Assembly (NCBI RefSeq): GCF_900172265.1
Contig: NZ_FWFK01000003.1
Span: 434,001-498,000 of the forward strand
Direction of reading: 5' to 3'
DNA: 64,000 nucleotides
DNA from: Roseivivax jejudonensis
GTDB taxonomy: Bacteria > Pseudomonadota > Alphaproteobacteria > Rhodobacterales > Rhodobacteraceae
Shown in pieces: positions 31,574 through 39,828 of this stretch; the first letter of the stretch is position 1; every line of letters begins with the position of its first letter. Made by a program: the position numbers and the translations under genes. Below the pieces are notes generated by a model. It was not told the DNA's origin. It did not search any database and saw only the letters and a program-made list of their open reading frames with translations.

Positions 31574-32383
31574 TCAGGCGGGCTCGAACCGGATCTCGCG
31601 GCGCAGGAACCGCGTGGCCTGGCTCGAGACCTTGCGCGGATCGCCCGTGGTGAGAAAGCGCGCCGCGCCTCCGCCGGCGCGGCCGGGGTGCCGCGAGAGG
31701 TAGTCGGCGAGACTTTCGGCGACGATCTGGGCCTGGCTGAAGACCGTGACATCGGGACCGAGCGCGTCCTGGAAGACCTCCTCGAGCAGCGGGTAATGGG
31801 TGCAGCCCAGCATCGCCGCCTGCGGATGCGGCATCTTGCGGGTGAGCGCGTCCACGTGGCTGCGCACCAGCGCCTCGGCGAGGATCATGTCGCCCTCCTC
31901 GATCGCGTCGACAAGGCCGCCGCAGGCCTGCGCCTCGACGTCGACGCCGACGGCGCGGAAGCTCAGTTCGCGCTGAAAGGCGCGCGAGCGTACCGTCGCG
32001 GGGGTCGCGAAAAGCGCGACGCAGTTGACCGCGACCTCGCGCGGCGGGGAATTGTCGCCCCAGCGACGCTCGGTCAGCGCCTCGATCAGCGGCACGAAGA
32101 CACCGAGCACGCGCTTGTCGGCGGGGATCCACGTTTCCTGCATCCGGCGCAGGGCCGCGGCGCTGGCGGTGTTGCAGGCCAGGATCACGAGATTGCAGCC
32201 CTCCTGCCAGAGGCGCGACACGCCGGCCGTGGTCAGCGCGTAGATGTCATCGGCCTCGCGCACGCCATAGGGCGCGTGCGCGTTGTCGCCGAGATAGACG
32301 AAGGGGACGTCCGGCAGACGCCGAGTCACCGCGTCGAGGACCGTGAGTCCGCCCAGCCCCGAATCGAAGATGCCTACCGCCAT
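31574..32383 (-). CDS. murI: glutamate racemase
   Basis: A 269-residue cofactor-independent racemase making D-glutamate for peptidoglycan. The two catalytic cysteines are Cys70 ([12 protein letters not shown]) and Cys194 ([10 protein letters not shown]). The N-terminal [15 protein letters not shown] and [11 protein letters not shown] are family signatures. The start at 32383 has GGGAG about 10 bases upstream. Length is normal. Next gene upstream on the same strand is an acyltransferase, 36 bases away, so the two may be co-transcribed. Confidence 0.96.
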   Translation of the reverse strand: MAVGIFDSGLGGLTVLDAVTRRLPDVPFVYLGDNAHAPYGVREADDIYALTTAGVSRLWQEGCNLVILACNTASAAALRRMQETWIPADKRVLGVFVPLIEALTERRWGDNSPPREVAVNCVALFATPATVRSRAFQRELSFRAVGVDVEAQACGGLVDAIEEGDMILAEALVRSHVDALTRKMPHPQAAMLGCTHYPLLEEVFQDALGPDVTVFSQAQIVAESLADYLSRHPGRAGGGAARFLTTGDPRKVSSQATRFLRREIRFEPA

Positions 32384-32419
32384 TGTTCCCGTCTCCCGCG
32401 CGCCGGACCGACGCGGCGC

Positions 32420-33313
32420 CTAGTCCTTGATGGTCGCCGCGCGCTTCTTGACCTCGAACTCGAACCCGGTGTCGAGCGATGCGAGCGGCGTTGGCGACAA
32501 GCCGTAGGTCGAGACGCGGAGAAACTCCATCAATTCCCGCGCGTCGCGGGCGCGCGGGCCGATCTCCTCGGGCGGGATCGGCCGGCCGATGACGAGGCGC
32601 ACCGGTTTGTCCACCCGGCGGCCGAACTCGCGGATGAGCAAGCCCATGCGGAGCGTGTAATGCAGATGGCTGGCGAGCTGGAACAGGCGCGAATTGTGGC
32701 CGTCGAAGTAGATCGGCACCACCGTCGCGCCGGATTTCGCGATCATGCGCGCGGTGAAGCTGCGCCAGCCGGGATCCATCGGGCGGCGGAAGGGCCGGGC
32801 CGCGGTCGAGACAGTGCCGCCGGGAAAGATGCCGATCGCGCCCCCCGCCCCGAGATAGCGCAGCGCCTCCTTGCGGGTCTCGAGATTCTGCTCGATCGCC
32901 TCGCGGGTCTCGTCGAAGTTGATCGGCAGGATGACCTTGTCGAGATCCTCGGCCTTGCGGAAGACGCGATGCGCGAGGATGCGGAAATCGCCGCGCGTCA
33001 CCGACAGCAGGTGCCCCAGAATCAGCCCGTCGAGGATGCCGTAGGGATGGTTGGCGACGACGACGAGTGGCCCCTCTGCCGGGATGTCGGTCAGCGCACC
33101 GGCGACCACGTCGAGCCGCAGACCGTAGCGTTCGACCATGACCTCCCAGAAATCGCGGCCCTGCGCGACCTCGCGCTCGTAGCCGCGCGCGCGGCGGATG
33201 AGCCCCATGCGTCCGGTGGCGTTCTCCATCAGCCGAATGATGGCGCGGCCGCCCCGCGTCTGGGCGGAGTAGGAATACGAGATGTCCCGGGCGACCTGAC
33301 GGGTGTCGGTCAT
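32420..33313 (-). CDS. lysophospholipid acyltransferase family protein
   Basis: A 297-residue PlsC-like acyltransferase. The acyl-transfer motif is VVANHPYGILDGLILGH (an NH-x-D motif with one more residue than the usual H-x4-D), and FPGGTVSTAARPF corresponds to the FPEGTRS glycerol-phosphate binding motif. IYFDGHNSRLFQ is conserved in the branch related to ornithine-lipid and phospholipid acyltransferases. It is expected at the inner membrane face. GGGAGG precedes the ATG at 33313. Substrate unassigned. Part of a minus-strand run with murI. Confidence 0.85.
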   Translation of the reverse strand: MTDTRQVARDISYSYSAQTRGGRAIIRLMENATGRMGLIRRARGYEREVAQGRDFWEVMVERYGLRLDVVAGALTDIPAEGPLVVVANHPYGILDGLILGHLLSVTRGDFRILAHRVFRKAEDLDKVILPINFDETREAIEQNLETRKEALRYLGAGGAIGIFPGGTVSTAARPFRRPMDPGWRSFTARMIAKSGATVVPIYFDGHNSRLFQLASHLHYTLRMGLLIREFGRRVDKPVRLVIGRPIPPEEIGPRARDARELMEFLRVSTYGLSPTPLASLDTGFEFEVKKRAATIKD

Positions 33314-33489
33314 CGGGGCGGGCCTCCCTCTGGCGCGTCGCGGTTCCGCCTGAATGCAACAGGGGTGTGACGGTTGAGTAAACACGGCCGCGCGCTGCGC
33401 GCAGCTGGAGATCCGTCCATACAGAGGATCGGCCGGAGCGGTCCAGTCGCCCCCGCGGGCCTCGTGACGATGTGATCGATGCGCCACGG

Positions 33490-33514
33490 CCGCGGCGCAC
33501 AGGGTGCGCCGCGG
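33490..33514. other. perfect hairpin after the indolepyruvate oxidoreductase gene
   Basis: CCGCGGCGCAC (33490-33500), loop AGG, GTGCGCCGCGG (33504-33514) lies 8 bases past the stop of the oxidoreductase gene. It has no T run on either strand, so it may stabilise the 3' end or pause RNA polymerase rather than act as a classical terminator. Confidence 0.6.
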
Positions 33515-33521
33515 TCCGGGA

Positions 33522-36500
33522 TCACTCGGCCGCGCGGGCCAGCTCGCCGCCGCCGGTGCGCAGGCTGGCGAGGATCTCCTCGCGGCGCTTCTCGGCCGTC
33601 GCGGCGTTCGCGGCCTTTACCGGGCCGAAGCCGCGGATCGAAAGCGGCAGTTCGGCCAAGGCCACGAGCGCCTCGCGCGTGCCGGGTCCGTCCTGCGGCA
33701 GCCAAGCGTCCATGTCGGCCTCGTACTGCCTGATGAGCGCCCGCTCCATCCGGCGCTCCTCACTCCGCCCGAATGGATCGAGGGGCGTGCCCCGGAGCCA
33801 TTTCAGCCGCGCGAGAAGACCGAAGCCGCGCAGGATCCCCTCGCCGAAGCGGCGTTTCTTCGGGCGTCCGTCGGGATCCGTGCCCGACAGGACCGGCGGC
33901 GCGAGGTGGAATGTCATCCGCGGGCTGCCGTCGAAGGTTTCCGCGACCTTGCGCCGGGTCTCCAGATGCAGCCGCGCGACCTCGTATTCGTCCTTGTAGG
34001 TCAGGAGCTTGTGGTAGCCCAGCGCCACCGCTTCGCGCAGCCGCTCGTCTTCGATGCGCTCGAGCCGGGCGCGGTAGCGCCGGGCCAGCCGGCGCCCCTG
34101 GTACTGGGTGAGATGAGCCGCGCGCGCCTCGATCCGCTCTGCGAGCGTCTTCGGCTTATCGACCACGTTCGGCGTCATGAGGCGCGCGGCCTCGTCGGGA
34201 TGCAGCACCGCCCAGCGACCGATGGCGAAGGCCCGCGCGTTGCGCTCGACCGCCGCGCCGTTCAGCGCGATCGCCTGCATCAGCGCGTCGTGCGGCAGCG
34301 GCACGAGGCCGCGCTGCCATGCCGCGCCCAGCAGCATGATGTTGGAGAAGATCGAATCGCCCATCGTCACGCGCGCCAGTGCCGAGGCATCGAAGAGGTC
34401 GAGACGATCGCGCATCCGACGCTCCAGCGCCAGCCGCAGCCGGTCGCCCGGCAGGGCGAACTCGGGGTCGCGGGTGAAGGCGCCGGTCGGCGTTTCGTGG
34501 CTGTTGACCACCGCGCCGGTGCGCCCGGTGGCGCAGAGACCCAGCGTCTTCGCACCGGCGCTGACCACGAGGTCGCCGCCGATCAGCGCATCGGCCTCGC
34601 CGGTGGCGACACGCACCGCGCTGATGTCGTCCGGCGCCTGCGCCAGCCGCAGATGGATATGCACGGCGCCGCCCTTCTGCGCGAGGCCGGCCATCTCCAT
34701 CATGCCAGCGCCCATGCCGGCGATCTGTGCCGCCTGCGCCATCACCGCACCCACGGTGACCACGCCGGTGCCACCAACGCCGGTGACGATCACGTTCCAG
34801 GTCTTGTCGATGGCCGGGATCTCGGGGGCCGGCAGGTCCGGCAGGTCCAAGTCCGTCGTCGCGCCCGACTTGGGCTGCGCCCCCTCGAGGGTCACGAACG
34901 AGGGGCAGAACCCGTTGAGGCAGGAAAAATCCTTGTTGCAGGCGGACTGGTCGATCTCGCGCTTGCGGCCGAACTCGGTCTCCTTCGGCGCGATCGCGAC
35001 GCAGTTCGACTGCACGCCGCAATCCCCGCAGCCCTCGCAGACATCGCTGTTGATGAAGACCCGCGTATCCGGATCGGGAAACGCACCGCGCTTGCGCCGC
35101 CGGCGCTTCTCGGCCGCGCAGGTCTGGACGTAGATGATCGCGGTCACGCCCGAGACCTCGCGCAGCGTCTTCTGGACGGCGTCCATCTCGGCGCGGGGGT
35201 GCCAGCCGACGGATTTCGGGAAGTCCGCGCGCTCGGGCTCCTCCTTCTCGTCGTACACGACCTCGATGCGGGCCACGCCCATCGCCTCGAGCTCGCGCGC
35301 GATCTGGTCGGGTGTCAGCCCGCCCTCGTTCTTTTGCCCGCCGGTCATGGCGACGGCGTCGTTGTAGAGGATCTTGTACGTGATGTTCGTGCCGGCCGCG
35401 AGAGCCGCGCGGATCGCCTGCACGCCCGAATGGTTGTATGTTCCGTCGCCGAGGTTCTGGAACACGTGCGGCGTGGTGGAGAACGGCGCCTCGCCGATCC
35501 AGTTCGCGCCCTCGCCGCCCATGTGCGTGAAGCCGGTGGTGTTCCGGTCCATCCACTGCACCATGTAGTGGCAGCCGATCCCGGCATAGGCGCGCGAGCC
35601 TTCTGGCACCTTGGTGGAGGTGTTGTGCGGGCAGCCCGCGCAGTAATAGGGCAGCCGCGCGGCGATCTCTTCCGCGTTGTCGGAGCGGCGCGCCTCGGCC
35701 AGAGTGGTGAGGCCGGCCTTGATCGCGTCGGTGCCGCGACCCTCCTCGATCAGGATGTCGCCGAGCTTCTCGGCGATCCAGACCGGATCGAGCGCGCCGC
35801 GCGTCGGAAACAGTTCCTCGCGGTGCATGCCGCCCGCGCCGCCCTTGTACCAGCCGTAGACGCGGCGGCCGCGGCGGTCGTCGAACAGCGCCTCCTTGAC
35901 CTGGACCTCGATCAACTTGCGTTTTTCCTCGACGATGACGATCAGGTCGAGCCCTTCGGCCCAGTCGTGAAACCCCTGCATGTCGAGCGGGAAGGTCTGT
36001 CCAACCTTGTAGGTGGTCAGGCCGAGCCGAACCGCCTCATCCTCGTCGATCCCGAGAAGCGACAGCGCGTGCGTCAGGTCGAGCCAGTTCTTGCCCGCGG
36101 CAACGAAGCCGATCTGCGCGCCCGGCCGGCCCCACACCCGACGATCCATGCCGTTGGCGTGGCTGAATGCCTCGGCCGCGTAGCGCTTGTAGTCGATCAT
36201 GCGCGCTTCCTGCGCGTGCGGCGTGTCTCCGAGCCGGATGTTGAGCCCGCCGTCGGGCATGTCGAAGTGCGACGGATCCCCGAGGTGCATGCGGTCGGGG
36301 CGGCCATCGACCACGGCGGTCGCCTCGACGGTGTCCTTCATCGTCTTCAGCCCGACCCAGAGCCCCGAGTAGCGCGACAGCGCATAGCCGTAGATACCGT
36401 AGTCGAGAATCTCCTGCACACCGGCCGGGCTGACGATCGGCATGTACGCATCGACCAGCGCCCATTCGGACTGGTGCAGCACGGTCGACGACTCGCCGGT

Positions 36501-36944
36501 ATGATCGTCGCCCATCGCCATCAGCACGCCGCCGTGGCGCGAGGTTCCCGCCATGTTGGCGTGCCGGATGACGTCGCCCGAGCGATCGACGCCCGGCCCC
36601 TTGCCGTACCAGAGCCCGAACACGCCATCGTGGCGCCCCTCGCCGCGCAATTCGGCCTGCTGCGAGCCCCAGAGCTGTGTCGCCGCCAGATCCTCGTTCA
36701 ATCCGCCGTGGAACAGGACGTTCGCGGCCTCGAGCCATTTTGCCGCACGCGCCATCTGAAGGTCGACCGCCCCGAGCGGAGAGCCGCGGTAGCCGGTCAC
36801 GTATCCGGCTGTGTCGAGCCCGGCCGCGGCGTCTCGCGCGCGCTGCATGAGCATCAGCCGCACCAGCGCCTGCGTGCCGTTCAGCAGGACATGGTCCTTG
36901 CCGATATCGAACCGATCGTTCAGGGAAATCGTCTGCGTGGTCAT
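33522..36944 (-). CDS. indolepyruvate ferredoxin oxidoreductase family protein (fused alpha-gamma)
   Basis: A 1,140-residue fused 2-oxoacid:acceptor oxidoreductase. The N-terminal half holds the pyrimidine-binding and TPP-binding domains (GYRGSPLGAVD at about 50, CAGCPHNTSTKVPEGSRAYA at about 440). The middle carries iron-sulfur cysteines (VCEGCGDCGVQSNC and CNKDFSCLNGFCPSF). The C-terminal gamma domain begins GVGGTGVVTVGAVMAQAAQ. It decarboxylates indolepyruvate and related aryl-pyruvates to acyl-CoA. This aerobic fused form is common in Rhodobacterales and beta/gammaproteobacteria. GGGAGG precedes the ATG at 36944. A LysR gene is divergent and probably regulates it. Confidence 0.94.
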   Translation of the reverse strand: MTTQTISLNDRFDIGKDHVLLNGTQALVRLMLMQRARDAAAGLDTAGYVTGYRGSPLGAVDLQMARAAKWLEAANVLFHGGLNEDLAATQLWGSQQAELRGEGRHDGVFGLWYGKGPGVDRSGDVIRHANMAGTSRHGGVLMAMGDDHTGESSTVLHQSEWALVDAYMPIVSPAGVQEILDYGIYGYALSRYSGLWVGLKTMKDTVEATAVVDGRPDRMHLGDPSHFDMPDGGLNIRLGDTPHAQEARMIDYKRYAAEAFSHANGMDRRVWGRPGAQIGFVAAGKNWLDLTHALSLLGIDEDEAVRLGLTTYKVGQTFPLDMQGFHDWAEGLDLIVIVEEKRKLIEVQVKEALFDDRRGRRVYGWYKGGAGGMHREELFPTRGALDPVWIAEKLGDILIEEGRGTDAIKAGLTTLAEARRSDNAEEIAARLPYYCAGCPHNTSTKVPEGSRAYAGIGCHYMVQWMDRNTTGFTHMGGEGANWIGEAPFSTTPHVFQNLGDGTYNHSGVQAIRAALAAGTNITYKILYNDAVAMTGGQKNEGGLTPDQIARELEAMGVARIEVVYDEKEEPERADFPKSVGWHPRAEMDAVQKTLREVSGVTAIIYVQTCAAEKRRRRKRGAFPDPDTRVFINSDVCEGCGDCGVQSNCVAIAPKETEFGRKREIDQSACNKDFSCLNGFCPSFVTLEGAQPKSGATTDLDLPDLPAPEIPAIDKTWNVIVTGVGGTGVVTVGAVMAQAAQIAGMGAGMMEMAGLAQKGGAVHIHLRLAQAPDDISAVRVATGEADALIGGDLVVSAGAKTLGLCATGRTGAVVNSHETPTGAFTRDPEFALPGDRLRLALERRMRDRLDLFDASALARVTMGDSIFSNIMLLGAAWQRGLVPLPHDALMQAIALNGAAVERNARAFAIGRWAVLHPDEAARLMTPNVVDKPKTLAERIEARAAHLTQYQGRRLARRYRARLERIEDERLREAVALGYHKLLTYKDEYEVARLHLETRRKVAETFDGSPRMTFHLAPPVLSGTDPDGRPKKRRFGEGILRGFGLLARLKWLRGTPLDPFGRSEERRMERALIRQYEADMDAWLPQDGPGTREALVALAELPLSIRGFGPVKAANAATAEKRREEILASLRTGGGELARAAE

Positions 36945-37109
36945 CTCGCGCCTCCCGTCGCTCAATGATCGTGCTATGCCCCGAATCTAGGTCAAAATAG
37001 CTGACCCTGACAGGAATTTTTGCTGGTCTCGCTGCGCTGCGGCATAGATCTTTTCCAAAGTGTTCATAATTTCGGGTAGTGCTGCTCGGAATGATCGAAA
37101 GTTGATCCG
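36945..37109. promoter_or_regulatory. divergent control region between the oxidoreductase and lysR genes
   Basis: A 165-base AT-richer gap with two divergent gene starts. It contains several T-N11-A half-palindromes of the LysR type and TTGACC on the minus strand near 37000, but I find no unambiguous promoter pair. A LysR-regulated divergent promoter is inferred from layout only. Confidence 0.4.
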
Positions 37110-38015
37110 ATGGATTGGGACAAGCTCAGAATCTTTCATGCTGTGGCCGATGCCGGCTCGCTCACCCATGCCGGCGATGCACTCCACCTGTCGCAATCGG
37201 CGGTCTCCCGCCAGATCCGCGCCCTCGAGGAGAGCCTGAACACCACCCTGTTCCACCGCCATGCCCGCGGACTGATTCTCACCGAACAGGGTGAGCTGCT
37301 GTTCGATGCGACCTCGGCGATGGTGAAACGCATCGACGCGGCCACCGCGCGCATCCACGACAGCGAGGAGGAGGTCTTCGGCGAGTTGCGCGTGACGACC
37401 ACGACCGGGTTCGGTTCGCTCTGGCTGGCCCCCCGCCTGCAGAAGCTCTACGACAAGCATCCCGAGCTCAACATCGACCTGATGCTGGAGGAGCGCGTCC
37501 TCGATCTGCCAATGCGCGAAGCCGACGTGGCGATCCGTATGAAGGAGCCGAGCCAGGCCGATCTCATCCGCAAGCGCCTGATGTCGGTGCGCATGCGCCT
37601 CTACGCGGCGCCGGGCTACCTCGACCGGTTCGGAACGCCGCACACCCTCGATGAACTGGCCACGCACCGGCTGATCTGCCAGAACCCGCGCTCGGCACAG
37701 GTCACCGCGGGCCTGCAGCTGGTGCAGACGCTGCTCACCCACGACATCCACGGCACGCTGACGGTCAACAACTACTTCGGCGTGTTGCAGGCGGTGATCT
37801 CGAATCTCGGGATCGGCGTACTACCCGACTACATCATCGAGGATTTCCCGTCGGTCGTGCGGGTCCTGCCCGAGATCGAGAGCAACGAGGTCCCGGTCTT
37901 CCTCGCCTACCCGGAAGAGTTGCGCCAGTCCAAGCGCATCGCCGCGTTCCGCGACTTCGTCCAGGAAGAGATCGTGGCCCACCGCACCAGCCGAAAGCTC
38001 ATGGGCGCGGAGTGA
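37110..38015 (+). CDS. LysR family transcriptional regulator
   Basis: A 301-residue regulator. The N-terminal winged helix is MDWDKLRIFHAVADAGSLTH followed by LSQSAVSRQIRALEESL. The C-terminal effector domain (residues about 90-295) includes LRVTTTTGFGSLWLAPRLQK and VNNYFGVLQAVISNLGIGVL. It is divergent from the indolepyruvate oxidoreductase gene, so that gene is the likeliest target, perhaps with an aromatic keto acid as effector. The ribosome binding site is weak (GAAAG). A 34-base hairpin follows the stop by 7 bases. Confidence 0.93.
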   Translation: MDWDKLRIFHAVADAGSLTHAGDALHLSQSAVSRQIRALEESLNTTLFHRHARGLILTEQGELLFDATSAMVKRIDAATARIHDSEEEVFGELRVTTTTGFGSLWLAPRLQKLYDKHPELNIDLMLEERVLDLPMREADVAIRMKEPSQADLIRKRLMSVRMRLYAAPGYLDRFGTPHTLDELATHRLICQNPRSAQVTAGLQLVQTLLTHDIHGTLTVNNYFGVLQAVISNLGIGVLPDYIIEDFPSVVRVLPEIESNEVPVFLAYPEELRQSKRIAAFRDFVQEEIVAHRTSRKLMGAE

Positions 38016-38022
38016 TCCGGGT

Positions 38023-38056
38023 GTGACTTGCACGATACGCATATCGGCAATGTCAC
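38023..38056 (+). other. interrupted dyad just after lysR
   Basis: The arms pair as GTGAC-TTGC with GCAA-T-GTCAC, and an inner CGATA pairs with TATCG around a CGCA loop. There is no T run after it. It may end the lysR message, or serve as an operator for the small-RNA promoter that starts 15 bases later. Confidence 0.55.
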
Positions 38057-38070
38057 CACGCCGCGGCGCT

Positions 38071-38104
38071 TTGACTTGCTCGACTCGGAAGCGATGCCTA
38101 ATTG
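38071..38104 (+). promoter_or_regulatory. putative sigma-70 promoter of the small RNA
   Basis: Two overlapping readings are possible: TTGACT (38071-38076) with TGCCTA (38095-38100) at 18 bases, or TTGCTC (38076-38081) with TAATTG (38099-38104) at 17 bases. Either would start RNA near 38105-38112. The local AT-richness stands out from the surroundings. Confidence 0.45.
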
Positions 38105-38106
38105 TG

Positions 38107-38193
38107 CTCTTGAACGATGGGGCGCTCATCGGCGCGTCATCTTCATACCTCCCTGTTGGACTACGGCCGAGCTTTGTGCTCGGCCTTTTTTTT
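38107..38193 (+). ncRNA. candidate trans-acting small RNA (about 87 nt)
   Basis: No gene is coded between the putative promoter at 38071-38104 and a very strong terminator ending at 38193. The predicted RNA has a short 5' stem (GCGC, loop TCATCG, GCGC). An unpaired stretch follows containing ATACCTCCCTGTTGG, whose CCTCC can pair with Shine-Dalgarno GGAGG. The terminator hairpin closes it with eight U, the usual Hfq-binding tail. CCTCC-bearing small RNAs are known in Rhodobacter (CcsR type), but I do not claim membership. The alternative is that this is only the lysR 3' end. Confidence 0.5.
38165..38193 (+). terminator. strong intrinsic terminator
   Basis: GGCCGAGC (38165-38172), loop TTTGT, GCTCGGCC (38178-38185), then eight T (38186-38193). 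It lies 33 bases before the next gene on the same strand. Confidence 0.95.
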
Positions 38194-38225
38194 GGCGCCG
38201 CTGGCGCCGCGTCCCGGGCCACGCC

Positions 38226-39140
38226 ATGAGGCGGGTGCGCCGGCTCCTCGCACTCTGTCTCGCGGTGCCGGCGCTTGTCGCCTGTGCGTTGCATATAGCC
38301 CATTCCGGCGATCCCGGTCTGCCGCCCGCGCAAGATGGCGCGATCCGCGTCGCCACCCACAACGTCCACTACATCTGGGGGCGCCGGGCCACCGGACGGT
38401 GGTCGGTCGGCGACTGGGAGGCGCGCGCGCCCGCACTCGACGCCGCGCTGAAGGCGACCGGCGCGGATCTCGTCGCCTTTCAGGAGATGGAAACCTTCGA
38501 GGGCGGCAACAGCGATGCGCGCAACCTCGCGCGCAGCCACCTGCTGGACGCCAATCCCGGCTACGCCGCCGCTGCCATCGGCCCGTGGCGGCGCTTTCCC
38601 TCGACCCAGCCGATCTTCTACCGCCCCGACCGTCTCGAGCTGCGCGACCAGGGCTGGTTCTTCTTCTCCGACATGCCCGACACGATCTACTCGCGCACCT
38701 TCGACGGCTCCTACCCGGCCTTCGCCTCGTGGGCCGAGTTCGTCGATCCCGCCGGCCGCGCCTTTCGCGTCGTCAACGTGCATTTCGACGCCGGCAGCGG
38801 AGAGAACCGCCTGAAATCCGCGAGACTGGTGGCCCGACGCATCGCTCCCTGGATCGACGACGGACAGCCCGTGCTGCTGATGGGCGACCTGAACGCGCGC
38901 GCCGGGGCGCCGACGCTCGACATCCTTGCCGAGGCCGGGCTCGACTTCGCCCCGATCGACGGCGCCACCTTTCACTTCGATCTCGGGATCAATCTCTTCG
39001 GCGCGATCGACCATATCGCCGCCAGCGACCGCTTCGAAAGGGTCACCGATCCCGTCGTCCTGCGCCGCCGCTTCGCCGGCGACTGGCCCTCCGACCACTA
39101 TCCCGTGGTCGCCGACTACCGCCTGCGCGCCACCCCCTGA
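38226..39140 (+). CDS. endonuclease/exonuclease/phosphatase family lipoprotein
   Basis: A 304-residue protein of the EEP superfamily (DNase I/inositol phosphatase/sphingomyelinase fold). Catalytic motifs are VATHNVHYIW, LVAFQEMETFEGG, VLLMGDLNARAGAP and WPSDHYPVVADYR. The N-terminus is a signal sequence ending in a lipobox, PALVACALH (Cys20), so it is predicted to be a lipoprotein in the periplasm or outer membrane. The substrate (nucleic acid, phospholipid or inositol phosphate) cannot be told from the motifs. The start at 38226 has no strong ribosome binding site. The strong terminator just upstream means it needs its own promoter. Confidence 0.85.
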   Translation: MRRVRRLLALCLAVPALVACALHIAHSGDPGLPPAQDGAIRVATHNVHYIWGRRATGRWSVGDWEARAPALDAALKATGADLVAFQEMETFEGGNSDARNLARSHLLDANPGYAAAAIGPWRRFPSTQPIFYRPDRLELRDQGWFFFSDMPDTIYSRTFDGSYPAFASWAEFVDPAGRAFRVVNVHFDAGSGENRLKSARLVARRIAPWIDDGQPVLLMGDLNARAGAPTLDILAEAGLDFAPIDGATFHFDLGINLFGAIDHIAASDRFERVTDPVVLRRRFAGDWPSDHYPVVADYRLRATP

Positions 39141-39261
39141 CGCACCAGGCCCGCCCGGTGTCCGGCCGCATCGCGCAGCGGGACCGACCGGCGCGACGCC
39201 CAGAGCCCCGTCGCCGCCCTCGGCGCGCCACGCCTCCAGGCCCCGCGCATCCCGACCCCAC

Positions 39262-39322
39262 AGCTTCTTCTTGGCCGAAATACTCCGGGGAGCGCGAGGG
39301 GCTGGCCCCTCGCTCCGGGCCA
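39262..39322. repeat. intergenic palindromic repeat, copy D (best copy)
   Basis: AGCTTCTTCTTGGCCGAAAT, then ACTCCGGGGAGCGCGAGGGG, then CTGGCCCCTCGCTCCGGGCC. The core hairpin pairs GCGAGGGGC with GCCCCTCGC. It lies in the 207-base gap between two convergent genes, the EEP lipoprotein and the thioesterase. The rest of the gap holds nothing recognised. Confidence 0.85.
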
Positions 39323-39347
39323 TCCCGCCGCGCGCCGTCGCGCCGTA

Positions 39348-39770
39348 TCAGCGCGCCGGCGGCAACGAATAGGTCAGCGAGGCGCGCGCGACGGGCGCGT
39401 CCATGCCTTCGGAAAACAACAGCGCGTCGCAGACCGACAGCGCCCGCCCGAGCTTCAGCACGCGGCACTCGCAGAGCACGTCGGCCCCGGCGATCGGCTT
39501 GCGCATGAAGTCGATCGAACAATTCGTCGTCACCGCGAGCGCCTCGCGCCCGATCCGCGCCATCGTCGCCACGTAGGCCGACACGTCGGCGAGCCCGAAC
39601 ATCGCAGGGCCTGACACCGTGCCACCCGGGCGCAGGTGGCGCTCGTCCGCGAACAGCCGCATGACAAGCAGGTCGGCGTCGAGCCGGTCGAGCCCGAACA
39701 TGCCCTTCACCTGCGGAAAGACCTCCTCCAGAAACGGCATCATCTCCGCCGCGCCGATCTTGATCTCCAT
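39348..39770 (-). CDS. PaaI family (hotdog fold) thioesterase
   Basis: A 140-residue hotdog-fold acyl-CoA thioesterase. The central HLRPGGTVSGPAMFGLADV (N/H-x-G-x-H/V-S-G pattern with the catalytic-helix region) and TNCSIDFMRKPIAGADVLCE are typical of the PaaI/4HBT group. It starts at the ATG at 39770. It is divergent from an enoyl-CoA hydratase gene only 58 bases away, which suggests shared acyl-CoA metabolism. Substrate unknown. Confidence 0.9.
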   Translation of the reverse strand: MEIKIGAAEMMPFLEEVFPQVKGMFGLDRLDADLLVMRLFADERHLRPGGTVSGPAMFGLADVSAYVATMARIGREALAVTTNCSIDFMRKPIAGADVLCECRVLKLGRALSVCDALLFSEGMDAPVARASLTYSLPPAR

Positions 39771-39828
39771 GCCGCTTGCCTCCCTTTGCGCGCCCGCTAC
39801 GCTGCCGCGAGAGACGAGGGAGGACAAG

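Noticed and set aside
33490-33514. An intrinsic terminator of the oxidoreductase gene
   Set aside because: The hairpin is perfect but has no T run on either strand.
33504-36968. A 1,154-codon open frame on the plus strand
   Set aside because: It is exactly antisense to the indolepyruvate oxidoreductase, is His/Arg/Pro-rich and matches no family; a high-GC mirror frame.
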